The notes: generated by a model not told the origin, from the letters alone. Positions 9,296 through 18,527 are shown, counted from the stretch's first letter. The stretch is 64,000 nt of DNA from Brucella haematophila (GCF_005938105.1 NZ_VCPE01000011.1:62001-126000); one strand, 5' to 3'. Numbers and translations: made by a program.

Positions 9296-9316
9296 ATCAT
9301 TGGATGTTTCAATGAT
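9296..9316. promoter_or_regulatory. inverted repeat in the DUF4865/LysR divergent promoter
   Basis: ATCATTG (9296-9302) and CAATGAT (9310-9316) form a perfect 7-bp inverted repeat with a 7-bp spacer. It starts 70 bp upstream of the DUF4865 start and ends 22 bp before the LysR start. Size and position suit a LysR-type operator controlling both genes. Confidence 0.55.
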
Positions 9317-9338
9317 AACAGATTGATATGGTATATCC

Positions 9339-10205
9339 ATGAAGGGACTGGTTATCGAGGCAGCCCGCGCCTTCGTTCTGACCGCCGAACTTCGCAGCTT
9401 CACCCGCGCGGCGGAGGCGCTTAACACAACGCAAGCCGCGGTGAGCCTGAAGATCAAGCGCCTCGAAGACGGCATCGGGCGCAAGCTATTGGAGCGCACG
9501 CCAAGGCTGGTTCGCCTGTCCGCCGATGGCGACGCCTTCTTGCCGCGTGCCCGCGCACTGGTGGCAGCGCATGAGGAGGCCATCGCCTGTTTCGACCTAG
9601 ATCCTCGTCATCTGGTCGTCGGCATCAGTCACCATATCGTTGGTGCAGAACTGCCCTTGCTGCTGAAGCGTCTGGGCAATGCCGAGCCCGGCCTTGTGCT
9701 GGAGATGCGGATAGCCACCTCAAGAGATACGCTGGCAGATTTTGAGCGCGGTCTTCTCGACGCAGCCATTGTCCTGCGCCATGACAACATCCGTCGCGAT
9801 GGCGAGAAAATACTGGAAGAAACCTTCGGATGGATGGCGACGCCCGATTTTGAATATCGCAAAGGTGAGCCCTTGCGTCTGGCAACACAGGCTGCGCCTT
9901 GCAATGTGCGCAGCATGGCTACCGATGCGCTGGATGCGGCACATATTCCGTGGACGGAAGCCTTCGTTGGCGGCGGCGTCATGACGGTCGGCGCAGCCGC
10001 TTCCGCCGGGCTGGCCGTCGCGGCGTTGGGGCGCCGGGTTGCACCAGCGGGAACCATCGATATCGGGCCGCAGGCGGGCCTGCCTCCGCTGCCGTCGCGT
10101 GATGTTCTGCTCTACACCAGTGTTCACGACCAGCAGGCAAAAGCTGCCTTGCGCGCGCTCAGCGTTGCAATCCGCGCATCGGCAAACAAGGCCATAGGTG
10201 CTTGA
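9339..10205 (+). CDS. LysR-family transcriptional regulator
   Basis: 288 residues. The N-terminal winged HTH spans about residues 5-65 (ARAFVLTAELRSFTRAAEAL, then TTQAAVSLKIKRLE, with a RKLLERTPR wing). The effector-binding domain follows. It is divergent from the DUF4865/small membrane protein pair and probably controls it from the inverted repeat at 9296-9316. A terminator follows at 10212-10244. Confidence 0.9.
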   Translation: MKGLVIEAARAFVLTAELRSFTRAAEALNTTQAAVSLKIKRLEDGIGRKLLERTPRLVRLSADGDAFLPRARALVAAHEEAIACFDLDPRHLVVGISHHIVGAELPLLLKRLGNAEPGLVLEMRIATSRDTLADFERGLLDAAIVLRHDNIRRDGEKILEETFGWMATPDFEYRKGEPLRLATQAAPCNVRSMATDALDAAHIPWTEAFVGGGVMTVGAAASAGLAVAALGRRVAPAGTIDIGPQAGLPPLPSRDVLLYTSVHDQQAKAALRALSVAIRASANKAIGA

Positions 10206-10211
10206 ACAAAA

Positions 10212-10244
10212 CCCTGCCCGGCTGTCGACCGGGCGGGGCGTTTT
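10212..10244. terminator. terminator between convergent genes
   Basis: CCCTGCCCGG pairs with CCGGGCGGGG across a 7-base loop with one mismatch, followed by CGTTTT on the plus strand. It separates the rightward LysR gene from the leftward monooxygenase gene. Confidence 0.7.
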
Positions 10245-10254
10245 GCGATCCATA

Positions 10255-12054
10255 TCAACGCAGGTGATGCACTGCTTGCAATTCATAGACCGGCGTATCG
10301 ATGCCCTCCATGCGGGCTTTCAGTTGCAGCGACAGATATTGCGAATAATGCCGCGACTGGTGCAGGTTGCCGCCATGGAACCACAGCGCCTCCTGCTGCG
10401 TCGGCTTCCACATATTGCGCTGTTCGCCCTCCCATGGACCCGGGTCCTTGGGCGTCTCCGAACCCAGACCCCAGACCTTGCCGACCTTGTCCGCCGTCCC
10501 CTGATCGATGATATCAGCAACCCAACCATTCATCGAACCGTAGCCCGTGGCATAGACGATCAGATCGGCAGGCAGCTCGGCCCCATTGGCAAGCCGGACC
10601 GAATTTTCGGTGATCTCGTCGATCTGCCCCGAGGCAAGCTTGATCTTGCCGTCGATGATGAGCTGCGAAGCGCCGATATCGATATAATAGCCGGAGCCGC
10701 GCCGCAGATATTTGAGGAACAGGCCCGAACCGTCCGAGCCGAAATCCAGCTGGAAGCCGGCCTTTTCAAGCGCGGCATAGAAATCGGCATCGATCTCGCG
10801 GATCTTGTCATAGATGGGCTTCTGGAACTCGTGCATGATGCGATAAGGCAGCGACGCGAAGATCAGATCGGCCTTGGCGGTGGTGACGCCGTTTTGCAAA
10901 GCCTCTTCCGAGTAAAGCGCGCCAAGCCCGTGCTTCATCAGCGGTTCGGAGCGAACAATATGGGTCGATGAACGCTGCACCATGGTCACATCCACGCCCG
11001 CTTCGCACAGTGCTGCGCAAATATCATGCGCCGAATTGTTCGACCCGATGACAACGACCTTCTTGCCCTTGTAACCGTCCGGCCCCGGATGGCGGGACGA
11101 ATGCTGCTGCTCGCCCTTGAAGCGTTCCTGTCCTTTGATGCTCGGAATATTCGCCTTGCCCGACATGCCGGTCGCGAAGACCAGTTGCTTTGGACGCAGA
11201 ATGACTTCCTCGCCGTCCCGATCCACGACGACAGACCATTCCTTCTTGTCCTCGTTCCATTGCGCAGACTTCACTGTGGAGCGCGTCCAGTAATTCAGCT
11301 CCATCACCTTGGTGTAGAATTCCAGCCAGTCGCCAATCTTGTCCTTCGGTGCAAAGACCGGCCAGTTTTTCGGGAAGTCGATATAGGGCAGATGATCGTA
11401 CCAGACCGGATCATGCAGGCAGAGCGACTTGTAGCGTTTGCGCCATGAATCGCCGGGGCGCTCATTGCGCTCGACGATGATCGTTGGCACGCCAAGCTGG
11501 CGCAGGCGTGCGCCGAGCGCAATACCGCCCTGCCCGCCGCCGATCACCAGCACATAGGGCTGCTTGTCATAGCCGAGCGTGCGGGCTTCCTCCTCGCGTT
11601 CTTCCTTCCAAGTCCTGGCGCCAAGATCCTGACCGTGCTTCGCGCCTAACGGGCGGGTAAAGCCGGACTTTTCCTCGTGACCCTTCAGCTCCGACATGAC
11701 GGTGAGAAGTGTCCATATCTTGCCACCCTTCAGGCGAATGAGACCGTAACCACGCGCAACTTCGGTTTCAAAAGATATCCAGCTTTCGGTGACGCCATCG
11801 GTCTCCGTCGCTGTCTCCCCTGCTGCGACGAGCCATTTTGTCGGCTTCACAAGCTGCAATTGCAATTGCAGCATATCGCGCACCTGATCATGACCCTCCA
11901 CAGTCTTTATGTTCCAGGTGAAGGCGACCAGATCGCGCCAGTAGCAATCATCGGCAAACATCGAAACCGCTTCATCGATCCGGCCCGCTTCAAGTGCTGC
12001 GCCGAACTTGTCGAGAAAGGCCTGCACGCGGACATTTGGTGTTTTCTCAAGCAT
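10255..12054 (-). CDS. flavin-containing monooxygenase with N-terminal SnoaL/NTF2-like domain
   Basis: 599 residues. Residues 1 to about 130 look like a SnoaL/NTF2 fold (FLDKFGAALEAGRIDEAV, CYWRDLVAF). The rest is an FAD/NAD(P)H monooxygenase: FAD-binding GGGQGG at 172-177, NAD(P)H-binding GSNNSAHD at 337-344, and FKGEQQHSSRHP at 312-323. The last fits the FxGxxxHxxx signature of the FMO/Baeyer-Villiger group, with His at the position usually Trp, Tyr or Phe. It is the second gene after the alcohol dehydrogenase (59 bp gap) under the sigma-54 promoter at 13222-13237. It may oxygenate the carbonyl product of the dehydrogenase; the substrate is unknown. Confidence 0.87.
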   Translation of the reverse strand: MLEKTPNVRVQAFLDKFGAALEAGRIDEAVSMFADDCYWRDLVAFTWNIKTVEGHDQVRDMLQLQLQLVKPTKWLVAAGETATETDGVTESWISFETEVARGYGLIRLKGGKIWTLLTVMSELKGHEEKSGFTRPLGAKHGQDLGARTWKEEREEEARTLGYDKQPYVLVIGGGQGGIALGARLRQLGVPTIIVERNERPGDSWRKRYKSLCLHDPVWYDHLPYIDFPKNWPVFAPKDKIGDWLEFYTKVMELNYWTRSTVKSAQWNEDKKEWSVVVDRDGEEVILRPKQLVFATGMSGKANIPSIKGQERFKGEQQHSSRHPGPDGYKGKKVVVIGSNNSAHDICAALCEAGVDVTMVQRSSTHIVRSEPLMKHGLGALYSEEALQNGVTTAKADLIFASLPYRIMHEFQKPIYDKIREIDADFYAALEKAGFQLDFGSDGSGLFLKYLRRGSGYYIDIGASQLIIDGKIKLASGQIDEITENSVRLANGAELPADLIVYATGYGSMNGWVADIIDQGTADKVGKVWGLGSETPKDPGPWEGEQRNMWKPTQQEALWFHGGNLHQSRHYSQYLSLQLKARMEGIDTPVYELQAVHHLR

Positions 12055-12113
12055 TGCAATTTCCTCCCATAGATGTTGACGCCGGGCTCTCCCAAGCCCG
12101 GCAGTGAAATGTG

Positions 12114-13187
12114 TTACCTTTTGAGATCAATCAGAATTTTGAGCTGCGTACCCGCCGGGTCGAGCAAGCGGTCGAAACCTTCGGCAACAGCGTCCTCCAA
12201 CGCGATTGTCTTGGTAACGATCTTTTTCGCCGGGATTTGGCCGCTCGCAATCAGCCTTGCGACACGCGGCCAGTAATGGGTGGGGTAGGCCCAGGAGCCG
12301 CGAATATCGATATCCTTGAACGTGACATCGAACCAGTTGAGCGGGTTTTCATGTGGGTGAAGGCCCGTCTGCACCACAACGCCCTGTTTGCGAACAGCAT
12401 CGGTACAGTTCTTCAAGGCATGTTCATTGCCGACGCATTCGATGGCCACATCACAGCCGACATTGCCTTCGGTTTCCGCTCGGACCACATCGCCGACATT
12501 TTCCGATTTCGGATTGATGGTGCGAATATCACCCAGCTTTTCACGCGCGAGCTGCAAGCGGGTTTCGTTCAGATCGGACAGGAATATCTGCGACGCGCCC
12601 GCAGCCCGCGCAGCCATCGCCACCAGAATGCCGATGGGACCAGCGCCCGTGACAAGCACGCTGTTGCCAGCCGTCACGCCGCCACGGTCACAGGCATAAA
12701 CCGCAACTGCCGTCGGCTCGATCAGCGCCGCCTCTTCATCGCTGAGGTCGTCGGGGATTGGCTGGACATTATAGCTGTTGAGCAAGGCCTGTTCGGCCAT
12801 GCCGCCCGAATGCCATGACAAGCCAGCAAGCGCCAGACTGGTGCTCAAGTGATAAAGCCCGCGATCCGCAAAATAGTCGCCTGCCCGCGGCATAATTAAT
12901 GGCTGCACCGACACGCGATCGCCAACTTTCACGTGGTGAACATCAGCCCCCACGGCCTTTACCACGCCGCCAAATTCATGGCCCAAAATCTGAGGACCAC
13001 TCGCCTTGGTGAAGGGATGCGGTTCAGTCGGAATGAAAATCGGACCATAGGCATATTCGTGCAGATCGGTCCCGCAGATGCCGCAAAAGCGGTTTTCAAT
13101 CAGGACCTGATCCGCGCCAAGATCAACCGGCACCGGCACGTCTTCAACGCGCAGATCCTTGGCAGCATAAAAGCGCAACGCACGCAT
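12114..13187 (-). CDS. zinc-dependent alcohol dehydrogenase, 2,3-butanediol dehydrogenase-like
   Basis: 357 residues from the ATG at 13187, chosen because GGAGGAG lies just before it; an upstream in-frame start overlaps the promoter. A medium-chain dehydrogenase: CGICGTDLHEYA and GHEFGG supply catalytic zinc ligands, and GAGPIGIL is the NAD-binding glycine loop. The pattern (catalytic zinc, no clear four-cysteine structural lobe) resembles butanediol/sorbitol-type dehydrogenases oxidising secondary alcohols. It is first in a two-gene operon with the flavin monooxygenase. Confidence 0.88.
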   Translation of the reverse strand: MRALRFYAAKDLRVEDVPVPVDLGADQVLIENRFCGICGTDLHEYAYGPIFIPTEPHPFTKASGPQILGHEFGGVVKAVGADVHHVKVGDRVSVQPLIMPRAGDYFADRGLYHLSTSLALAGLSWHSGGMAEQALLNSYNVQPIPDDLSDEEAALIEPTAVAVYACDRGGVTAGNSVLVTGAGPIGILVAMAARAAGASQIFLSDLNETRLQLAREKLGDIRTINPKSENVGDVVRAETEGNVGCDVAIECVGNEHALKNCTDAVRKQGVVVQTGLHPHENPLNWFDVTFKDIDIRGSWAYPTHYWPRVARLIASGQIPAKKIVTKTIALEDAVAEGFDRLLDPAGTQLKILIDLKR

Positions 13188-13221
13188 ATATTTCTCCTCC
13201 ATTTGCGTCAAAGGAGGAAAT

Positions 13222-13237
13222 AGCAAGCCGCGTGCCA
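13222..13237 (-). promoter_or_regulatory. consensus sigma-54 promoter for the alcohol dehydrogenase/monooxygenase operon
   Basis: Read on the reverse strand, TGGCACGCGGCTTGCT is an exact match to TGGCACG-N4-TTGCW. It lies 35 bp upstream of the dehydrogenase start and about 70-110 bp downstream of palindromic TGCAACA sites next to an AcoR-like activator gene. Confidence 0.92.
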
Positions 13238-13305
13238 GTTGCGGCTTAAGATCTAAATCATTGTTTCTTCGTTATTTTATTTTGAGGAAAGAGTGCAGCC
13301 TGAAC

Positions 13306-13350
13306 CGATGCAACAGGGTTTATGCAACAGCTGTTGCAACTGTTGCATCG
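13306..13350 (-). promoter_or_regulatory. nested TGCAACA palindromes, probable activator (UAS) sites
   Basis: An inner perfect 16-bp palindrome TGCAACAGCTGTTGCA (13323-13338) is flanked by an outer inverted repeat CGATGCAACAG (13306-13316) and CTGTTGCATCG (13340-13350). The block sits between the activator stop codon and the sigma-54 promoter, at enhancer distance. It is the best candidate binding site for the AcoR-like protein. Confidence 0.75.
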
Positions 13351-15228
13351 TCAGTGTGTCTGCTTCAAACGACGATGGATCGTCGACCGATTAACGCCGA
13401 GTTTTCGCGCCAGCGCAGAAATATTGTTGCCGCATGCGTCAAGCTCGCGGCGCAAGGCTTGCTGGTCGGTACGACCATTTCCCATGGCTATTTCAGCCTG
13501 AAAATGTTCGGGCAGGCAATCGGTGGTGATTGTTGCATCTGTTGCAATTGCGGCTGCAACACGCAACGTATTGTCGAGTTCACGCAAATTTCCCGGCCAG
13601 CCATAGCCCGCCAGCGCTTTTCTCGCGGCGCGATCAAGCGTAATCGTCTCGCCCTCTTCTTCCCCGATACGGTGGAGAAGATGATCGACCAGATTGTCGA
13701 AATCCTGCCTCTGTCGCAGCGACGGCAGGGTCAGCGTCGCGGCATTGAGCCGATAGAGCAGATCTTCACGAAAACGCCCTTCGGCAGCGAGCGCGGCCAG
13801 ATCGCGATGCGATGCCGACAAAAGCCGGAACTTGACCGGTTTCGGCTTCAGCGCACCGACAGGCTGGATTTCGCTTTCGGACAGAACCCGCAACAACCGG
13901 CTTTGCAGCGCAAGCGGCATGTCGCCGATCTCGTCCAGAAACAGCGTGCCACCATTGGCCGCCTCGATAAGTCCGGTCTTTCCCTTCTGCATCGCGCCAG
14001 TGAAAGCGCCGGGCACATACCCGAACAATTCGGATTCAATCAGTTGTTCCGGTATTGCCGCGCAATTGACCGCGATGAACGGGCCGGGTTTGGCGTTGCT
14101 GTCATGAATGGCGCGCGCCAGATATTCCTTGCCGCTGCCGGTTTCGCCCTTGATGAGAATGGGGATGTGCCGGTCCGCCAGCTTGGCCGCACGGGCCTGA
14201 AGCGCTTCCATGGCCGGGTCGCCGAAACTCAACTGGCGCAAGGCCGCTGGCAACCGCACGGATATGCTGGTCGCAGGTGCGCGGAAACTGCTGACAGGCG
14301 CAATGGCGCTTGCAAACAGCGCCAGACCATTGCGCGCCCGGAGCAAGCGCTCGCCATTGGGGCGTCCGCGCATCAGCGCCGGAAGCTGATCAATATCGAT
14401 ATCGAAGACGCTGGAAATGGGTTTCCCGATGAAGTCCTTCGTCGAGATCGCGCTCAAATTCATGCCACGCGCAACAGCGCCGAAACCGCCATGCGTCATG
14501 CCGGTGATCGTGCCGCTGCCATCAATTGTAATGGCGGCATCAGGATCGACATCGAGAAAATCCGGCAGGCGCGCCAGACGCAGAACCCAGTCCTCGCGGG
14601 CCCTGGTCATCAGATTGGCAAGCTCGATCCGCCGCGCCGTTGAAGCAACCAGATGCAGCGCCAGCTGCTGGCTGGCTTTCGCAGTCGGCGAGCGCAGTTG
14701 CGAAATATCGAGCACCGCCGACAGATCGCCAAACGTATCGAAAATGGGCGCTGCCGTGCAGGTCAAACCGATATGGCAGGCGTCGAAATGATCGTCCTGA
14801 TGGATGATGACCGGCTTGCCCGAAACCATGCAGGCCCCGACGGCGCAGGTTCCCGCGCGATCTTCTGACCATTCCGATCCGAGATAGAGGCCCGCCTTGC
14901 GCAACTGATTGTCGAATGTGGGGTCGCCCATGAATTCGACTGTAACGCCGCGCGCATCCGACAGCAGCAGGACATAGCTTTGATCAGCGACTTGTCTGAA
15001 CAGCGCTTCAAGACCGGTACGCCCGATGCGGATGAGTTCTTCCGACTGCTCGCGATGCTCCCGCAGCAATGTGTCGGGCACGATATAGGCTTCCTGCGTC
15101 TGGGCAGGGTTCAGCCGATAATCATTGAGGCAGCGCAGCCAGGATTGAATAACAGGGCGATCGCGATCCGAGGCCCCGCCCATGGCGACGCGCTCAATCT
15201 CCTTGATGTGCGACAGTGTCGACACCAT
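13351..15228 (-). CDS. sigma-54-dependent AcoR-like transcriptional activator
   Basis: 625 residues from the ATG at 15228, chosen because AGGAGG lies six bases upstream; an ATG at 15234 would abut that ribosome site. Domain order: N-terminal GAF-type sensor region, central AAA+ domain with GETGSGKE (Walker A), GAFTGA (sigma-54 contact loop) and LFLDEIGDM (Walker B), and a C-terminal Fis-type HTH (ISALARKLGVNRSTIHRRL). This is the AcoR class that senses acetoin-like or other small metabolites. It is followed by palindromes and a sigma-54 promoter serving the dehydrogenase/monooxygenase operon, its likely target. Confidence 0.92.
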   Translation of the reverse strand: MVSTLSHIKEIERVAMGGASDRDRPVIQSWLRCLNDYRLNPAQTQEAYIVPDTLLREHREQSEELIRIGRTGLEALFRQVADQSYVLLLSDARGVTVEFMGDPTFDNQLRKAGLYLGSEWSEDRAGTCAVGACMVSGKPVIIHQDDHFDACHIGLTCTAAPIFDTFGDLSAVLDISQLRSPTAKASQQLALHLVASTARRIELANLMTRAREDWVLRLARLPDFLDVDPDAAITIDGSGTITGMTHGGFGAVARGMNLSAISTKDFIGKPISSVFDIDIDQLPALMRGRPNGERLLRARNGLALFASAIAPVSSFRAPATSISVRLPAALRQLSFGDPAMEALQARAAKLADRHIPILIKGETGSGKEYLARAIHDSNAKPGPFIAVNCAAIPEQLIESELFGYVPGAFTGAMQKGKTGLIEAANGGTLFLDEIGDMPLALQSRLLRVLSESEIQPVGALKPKPVKFRLLSASHRDLAALAAEGRFREDLLYRLNAATLTLPSLRQRQDFDNLVDHLLHRIGEEEGETITLDRAARKALAGYGWPGNLRELDNTLRVAAAIATDATITTDCLPEHFQAEIAMGNGRTDQQALRRELDACGNNISALARKLGVNRSTIHRRLKQTH

Positions 15229-15292
15229 GACCATCCTCCTCCATCTGAATGCTGGCACAAGACGGGAAGGCGTTCAAGCGAATAGAGTGTTG

Positions 15293-16090
15293 TCAGCTTT
15301 GGCTGACAAAGGCCGCATAATTATCAGCCAGCACTTTGCCCAATATGGCCGCGTAAGCGCTGTAATGATCCTCGCCTCTGGCGACACGCCCAAAGGTCGG
15401 CTCCGTGAAGGTCGATAGCGGCAAAAGCACCAGTGGTGTTGAAACCGGCGTCAGCTGTGCGCCCTGCCCGGCCCGCAAGGTGGTCAGCAGGCCGAACATT
15501 TCACCGGTAATGCTGGGTCGCGACAGAACCACCATCCGATATTGCCCAGACGTGTTGGTCACGAGATAGATATGCCCTGACAAATGCGGGACGGATATTG
15601 AGCCGTGCTGCGAGAAAGACGCATCGGTGCGCTCGCGCTCGCGAAACCGCAATCGCGTGCCCTCGTCATCCCAGACGATTTCCGTGCAATAGGCGAAGAT
15701 CGCATCCGGGTCTCCGAAGGACGGGCGCAGGGTCAGGTAGGTTCCCTCCAGCCACGAAACGGCGGGCCGCGAATAGGCCCCCAGTTCCTCGGGCGCATGG
15801 CCGCTGCCATAGCCGTTTGCGACTGCGCGCTCGGCGGCATCCCCGGCTTTCGGCGCCAGTGCCCCGCCCGGCTCACGCAGGGCAACGCCCATTGCCTGTT
15901 CAAGCCGGATGATGGTGGCAAGCGTGAAAGGGCGATGCCCGGACAGCGCTTTTTCCAGCGTTGAAAGGCTGATCCGCGCATCATCCGCGAGTCGCTGGCG
16001 TGAAATACGTCGCCGCGCGATTTCCTCGCGAACCCGCGCCGCAACGCTACTGCTTTGATTTTCCGACAGATAAGGGTCCCCGAGGACCAT
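15293..16090 (-). CDS. XRE-type helix-turn-helix regulator with C-terminal sensory region
   Basis: 265 residues from the ATG at 16090, preferred because AGGAA lies eight bases upstream; in-frame ATGs at 16135 and 16150 have no clear ribosome site. The N-terminal third holds an XRE-like HTH (SRQRLADDARISLSTLEKAL). The remaining 180 residues include a FRERERTDASFSQHGSISVPH region that I cannot assign to a named domain. It is divergent from the sortase-substrate gene at 16260 and could regulate it. Confidence 0.75.
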   Translation of the reverse strand: MVLGDPYLSENQSSSVAARVREEIARRRISRQRLADDARISLSTLEKALSGHRPFTLATIIRLEQAMGVALREPGGALAPKAGDAAERAVANGYGSGHAPEELGAYSRPAVSWLEGTYLTLRPSFGDPDAIFAYCTEIVWDDEGTRLRFRERERTDASFSQHGSISVPHLSGHIYLVTNTSGQYRMVVLSRPSITGEMFGLLTTLRAGQGAQLTPVSTPLVLLPLSTFTEPTFGRVARGEDHYSAYAAILGKVLADNYAAFVSQS

Positions 16091-16259
16091 GCGCCAATTT
16101 CCTATTTGCGTACTTTCTTTCACAATTCCACACATGTCCGCCAGCGGCAAGACGGTTTACGGCAAGATGCGGACGAAAGAGGTCAAAGCTGACGCTGGCG
16201 AGGAAACAGCGCCTTGCAGACAATCGCTCCAGTTACTCCATCAAGGAAGGGAGCCTGTC

Positions 16260-18527
16260 ATGCACACCGCAATCACTGTTTCACATCAAAGGGATCGGCG
16301 AAATTTTCTCGTCCGCTTCTGTCAGCTTCTATGGTTCGGGAACGCTATCCTGCTCCCCGCGCTGGCCGTGATCTTCGCCCTGTTGCACCCCTTGCAGGCG
16401 CGCGCGGAAACCACCGCTTTCGTGACGCCGAATGAGGTGGAATCGGGCAGTCTGTTGATGCAGACCGAACAGGCCGGACAATATGTCGAAGCCCCGCGCC
16501 TTGCCACCGATGTGGACATCACCGTCAGTGGTCCGACGGCACGGGCACGTCTTACCCAGGCTTTCGAAAACCCCACCGATGGCTGGGTCGAAGCGCTCTA
16601 TGTGTTTCCACTGCCCGAAGATAGCGCGGTTTACTCGTTGAAAATGATCATCGGCAATCGCGTCGTCGTGGCCGACATCAAGGAAAAACAGGCCGCACGC
16701 GCTATTTATGAGCAAGCCCGCAGCGAAGGCAAAAAGGCCGCATTGGTTGAGCAGCAGCGGCCCAACGTCTTCACAAATGCCGTTGCCAATATCGGCCCGC
16801 ATGAAAAGGTCGTCGTGCAGATCGAATATCAGCAGGCCGCGCGTCTGGCCGATAACCGCTTTTCGCTGCGCGTGCCACTGGTCGTTGCGCCGCGCTACAA
16901 TCCGCAGGACAAGGCCGCCATCGACCAGCGCGCAGAACTGAAGGACGGCTGGGGACAGTCAACCACCGGCACCGCGCAGACCACCGATAACGCAGCGATC
17001 CACACATCGCTGACCGGACCGGACAGCACGCGAACCAACCCGGTTACGCTTGCCATCAAGCTGGATGCCGGGTTCCCCGTTGATGATCTGAAGAGCCTCT
17101 ATCACCCCGTCAAGATCGACCGGCTGAATGGCGAAACACGCCAGATCACACTGCAAGGCGACGCCATTGCCGACCGCGACTTCGTGCTCGGATGGGGCGC
17201 TGCGGCAAGCGCCACGCCAACGGTCGGTCTGTTTCGCGAGCAGGTCGGCAAGGACGACTATGTGCTTGCCTATGTCACGCCGCCGGTTCTGGCCGCGCCC
17301 AAAAAGACCGGCCGCGAGATCGTCTTCGTGATCGATAATTCGGGTTCAATGGGCGGCACCTCCATGGCGCAGGCGAAAGCCAGCCTCGACTATGCCCTGT
17401 CGCGACTGGAACCGAACGACCATTTCAATGTCATCCGCTTCGACGACACTTTGACCAAGTTCTTTCCGGACAGCGTTGCCGCAACCGGCGAAAATGTCGC
17501 CGCCGCGCGCAGTTTTGTCGGCCAGCTGGAAGCCTCTGGTGGCACGGAAATGCTGCCGCCGCTGCACGCCGCCCTCGATGACAGCCATCAGAGCAAGGGC
17601 CTGCGCCAGATCGTGTTCCTGACCGATGGCGAAGTGAGCAACGAACAGCAGCTCCTCGATACAATCGCCGCCCGGCGCGGACGCTCGCGCATCTTCATGG
17701 TCGGCATTGGTTCGGCGCCGAACAGCTATCTGATGAACCGCGCCGCCGAGCTTGGTCGTGGCAGCTTCACCCATATCGGTTCGACCGCGGAAGTCGACGA
17801 GCGCATGCGCGCCCTGTTCGACAAGCTGGAAAACCCCGCCGTCACCGATATCCGGGCTACTTTTTCCGAAAAGAATGTCAGTCTAACGCCAACATTGCTG
17901 CCCGACCTTTATCGCGGCGAGCCGCTTGTCATCGCTGCCCGCATGGGCAAGGCGACCGGCGAAGTGACCATCAACGGTATGGTTGGCGACCGTCCGTGGG
18001 CTGTGACACTGCCGCTCGATCAGGCCAGCAGCGCGGAAGGCATTTCCAAAATCTGGGCTCGCCGCAAGATTGACGATGCAGAGGTTGAAGCTACGCTCGG
18101 TTCGATCAGCCAGGACACTGCTGACGCCCGCATCCTGCGGCTGGCGCTCGATCATCATCTGGTGACGCGCCTGACCAGTCTCGTTGCTGTGGATGTAACC
18201 CCGTCTCGCGCTGCCAATATACCGCTGACCCAGGCCGATATTCCGCTGCATCTGCCTGCTGGCTGGGACTACCGCACCTTGCTCGGTATCGGCGCAAGCC
18301 GTGATGCAAATGCCGGACAGTCAACCGGGAACGAAACCGCCGAATGGAGCGGCGTCAATCATCAAGCCAAGCCTCAGGCCGCTCCGTCGCCGGTGTCTCC
18401 GAGCCTTCCACTGCCACAGACGGCAACACCCGCAACCCTTCTGATGCTTCAGGGATTGCTGGCTGTGCTGGTCGGTGCACTTATCTTCTGGTTCACGCGT
18501 CGTGAAAAGGCAGGCAGCCATGAGTAA
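16260..18527 (+). CDS. VIT/VWA-domain surface protein, substrate of class GN sortase
   Basis: 755 residues from the ATG at 16260, which follows GGAAGGGAG; the frame opens earlier but that part precedes the signal peptide. N-terminal signal/anchor about residues 15-45; VIT domain about 50-190 (ATDVDITVSG, VFPLPEDSAVYSL, KAALVEQQRPNVFTN); VWA domain about 345-530 with the MIDAS motif DNSGS; C-terminal sorting signal LPQTA (718-722), then a hydrophobic segment and a basic RREK tail. This is the architecture of the 'marine proteobacterial sortase target protein' family. The next gene is the sortase, overlapping by 8 bp. The protein is predicted to be cleaved at LPQTA and attached or released by that enzyme. 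Confidence 0.93.
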   Translation: MHTAITVSHQRDRRNFLVRFCQLLWFGNAILLPALAVIFALLHPLQARAETTAFVTPNEVESGSLLMQTEQAGQYVEAPRLATDVDITVSGPTARARLTQAFENPTDGWVEALYVFPLPEDSAVYSLKMIIGNRVVVADIKEKQAARAIYEQARSEGKKAALVEQQRPNVFTNAVANIGPHEKVVVQIEYQQAARLADNRFSLRVPLVVAPRYNPQDKAAIDQRAELKDGWGQSTTGTAQTTDNAAIHTSLTGPDSTRTNPVTLAIKLDAGFPVDDLKSLYHPVKIDRLNGETRQITLQGDAIADRDFVLGWGAAASATPTVGLFREQVGKDDYVLAYVTPPVLAAPKKTGREIVFVIDNSGSMGGTSMAQAKASLDYALSRLEPNDHFNVIRFDDTLTKFFPDSVAATGENVAAARSFVGQLEASGGTEMLPPLHAALDDSHQSKGLRQIVFLTDGEVSNEQQLLDTIAARRGRSRIFMVGIGSAPNSYLMNRAAELGRGSFTHIGSTAEVDERMRALFDKLENPAVTDIRATFSEKNVSLTPTLLPDLYRGEPLVIAARMGKATGEVTINGMVGDRPWAVTLPLDQASSAEGISKIWARRKIDDAEVEATLGSISQDTADARILRLALDHHLVTRLTSLVAVDVTPSRAANIPLTQADIPLHLPAGWDYRTLLGIGASRDANAGQSTGNETAEWSGVNHQAKPQAAPSPVSPSLPLPQTATPATLLMLQGLLAVLVGALIFWFTRREKAGSHE

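Noticed and set aside
9227-9583. N-terminal extension of the DUF4865 protein
   Set aside because: The frame stays open across the divergent promoter and into the LysR gene, but the family pattern begins at the ATG at 9226 and the extension has shadow-like composition.
13261-14643. A 460-codon plus-strand open frame opposite the AcoR-like gene
   Set aside because: It covers the sigma-54 promoter region and the AAA+ domain in antisense, with no recognisable family or ribosome site.
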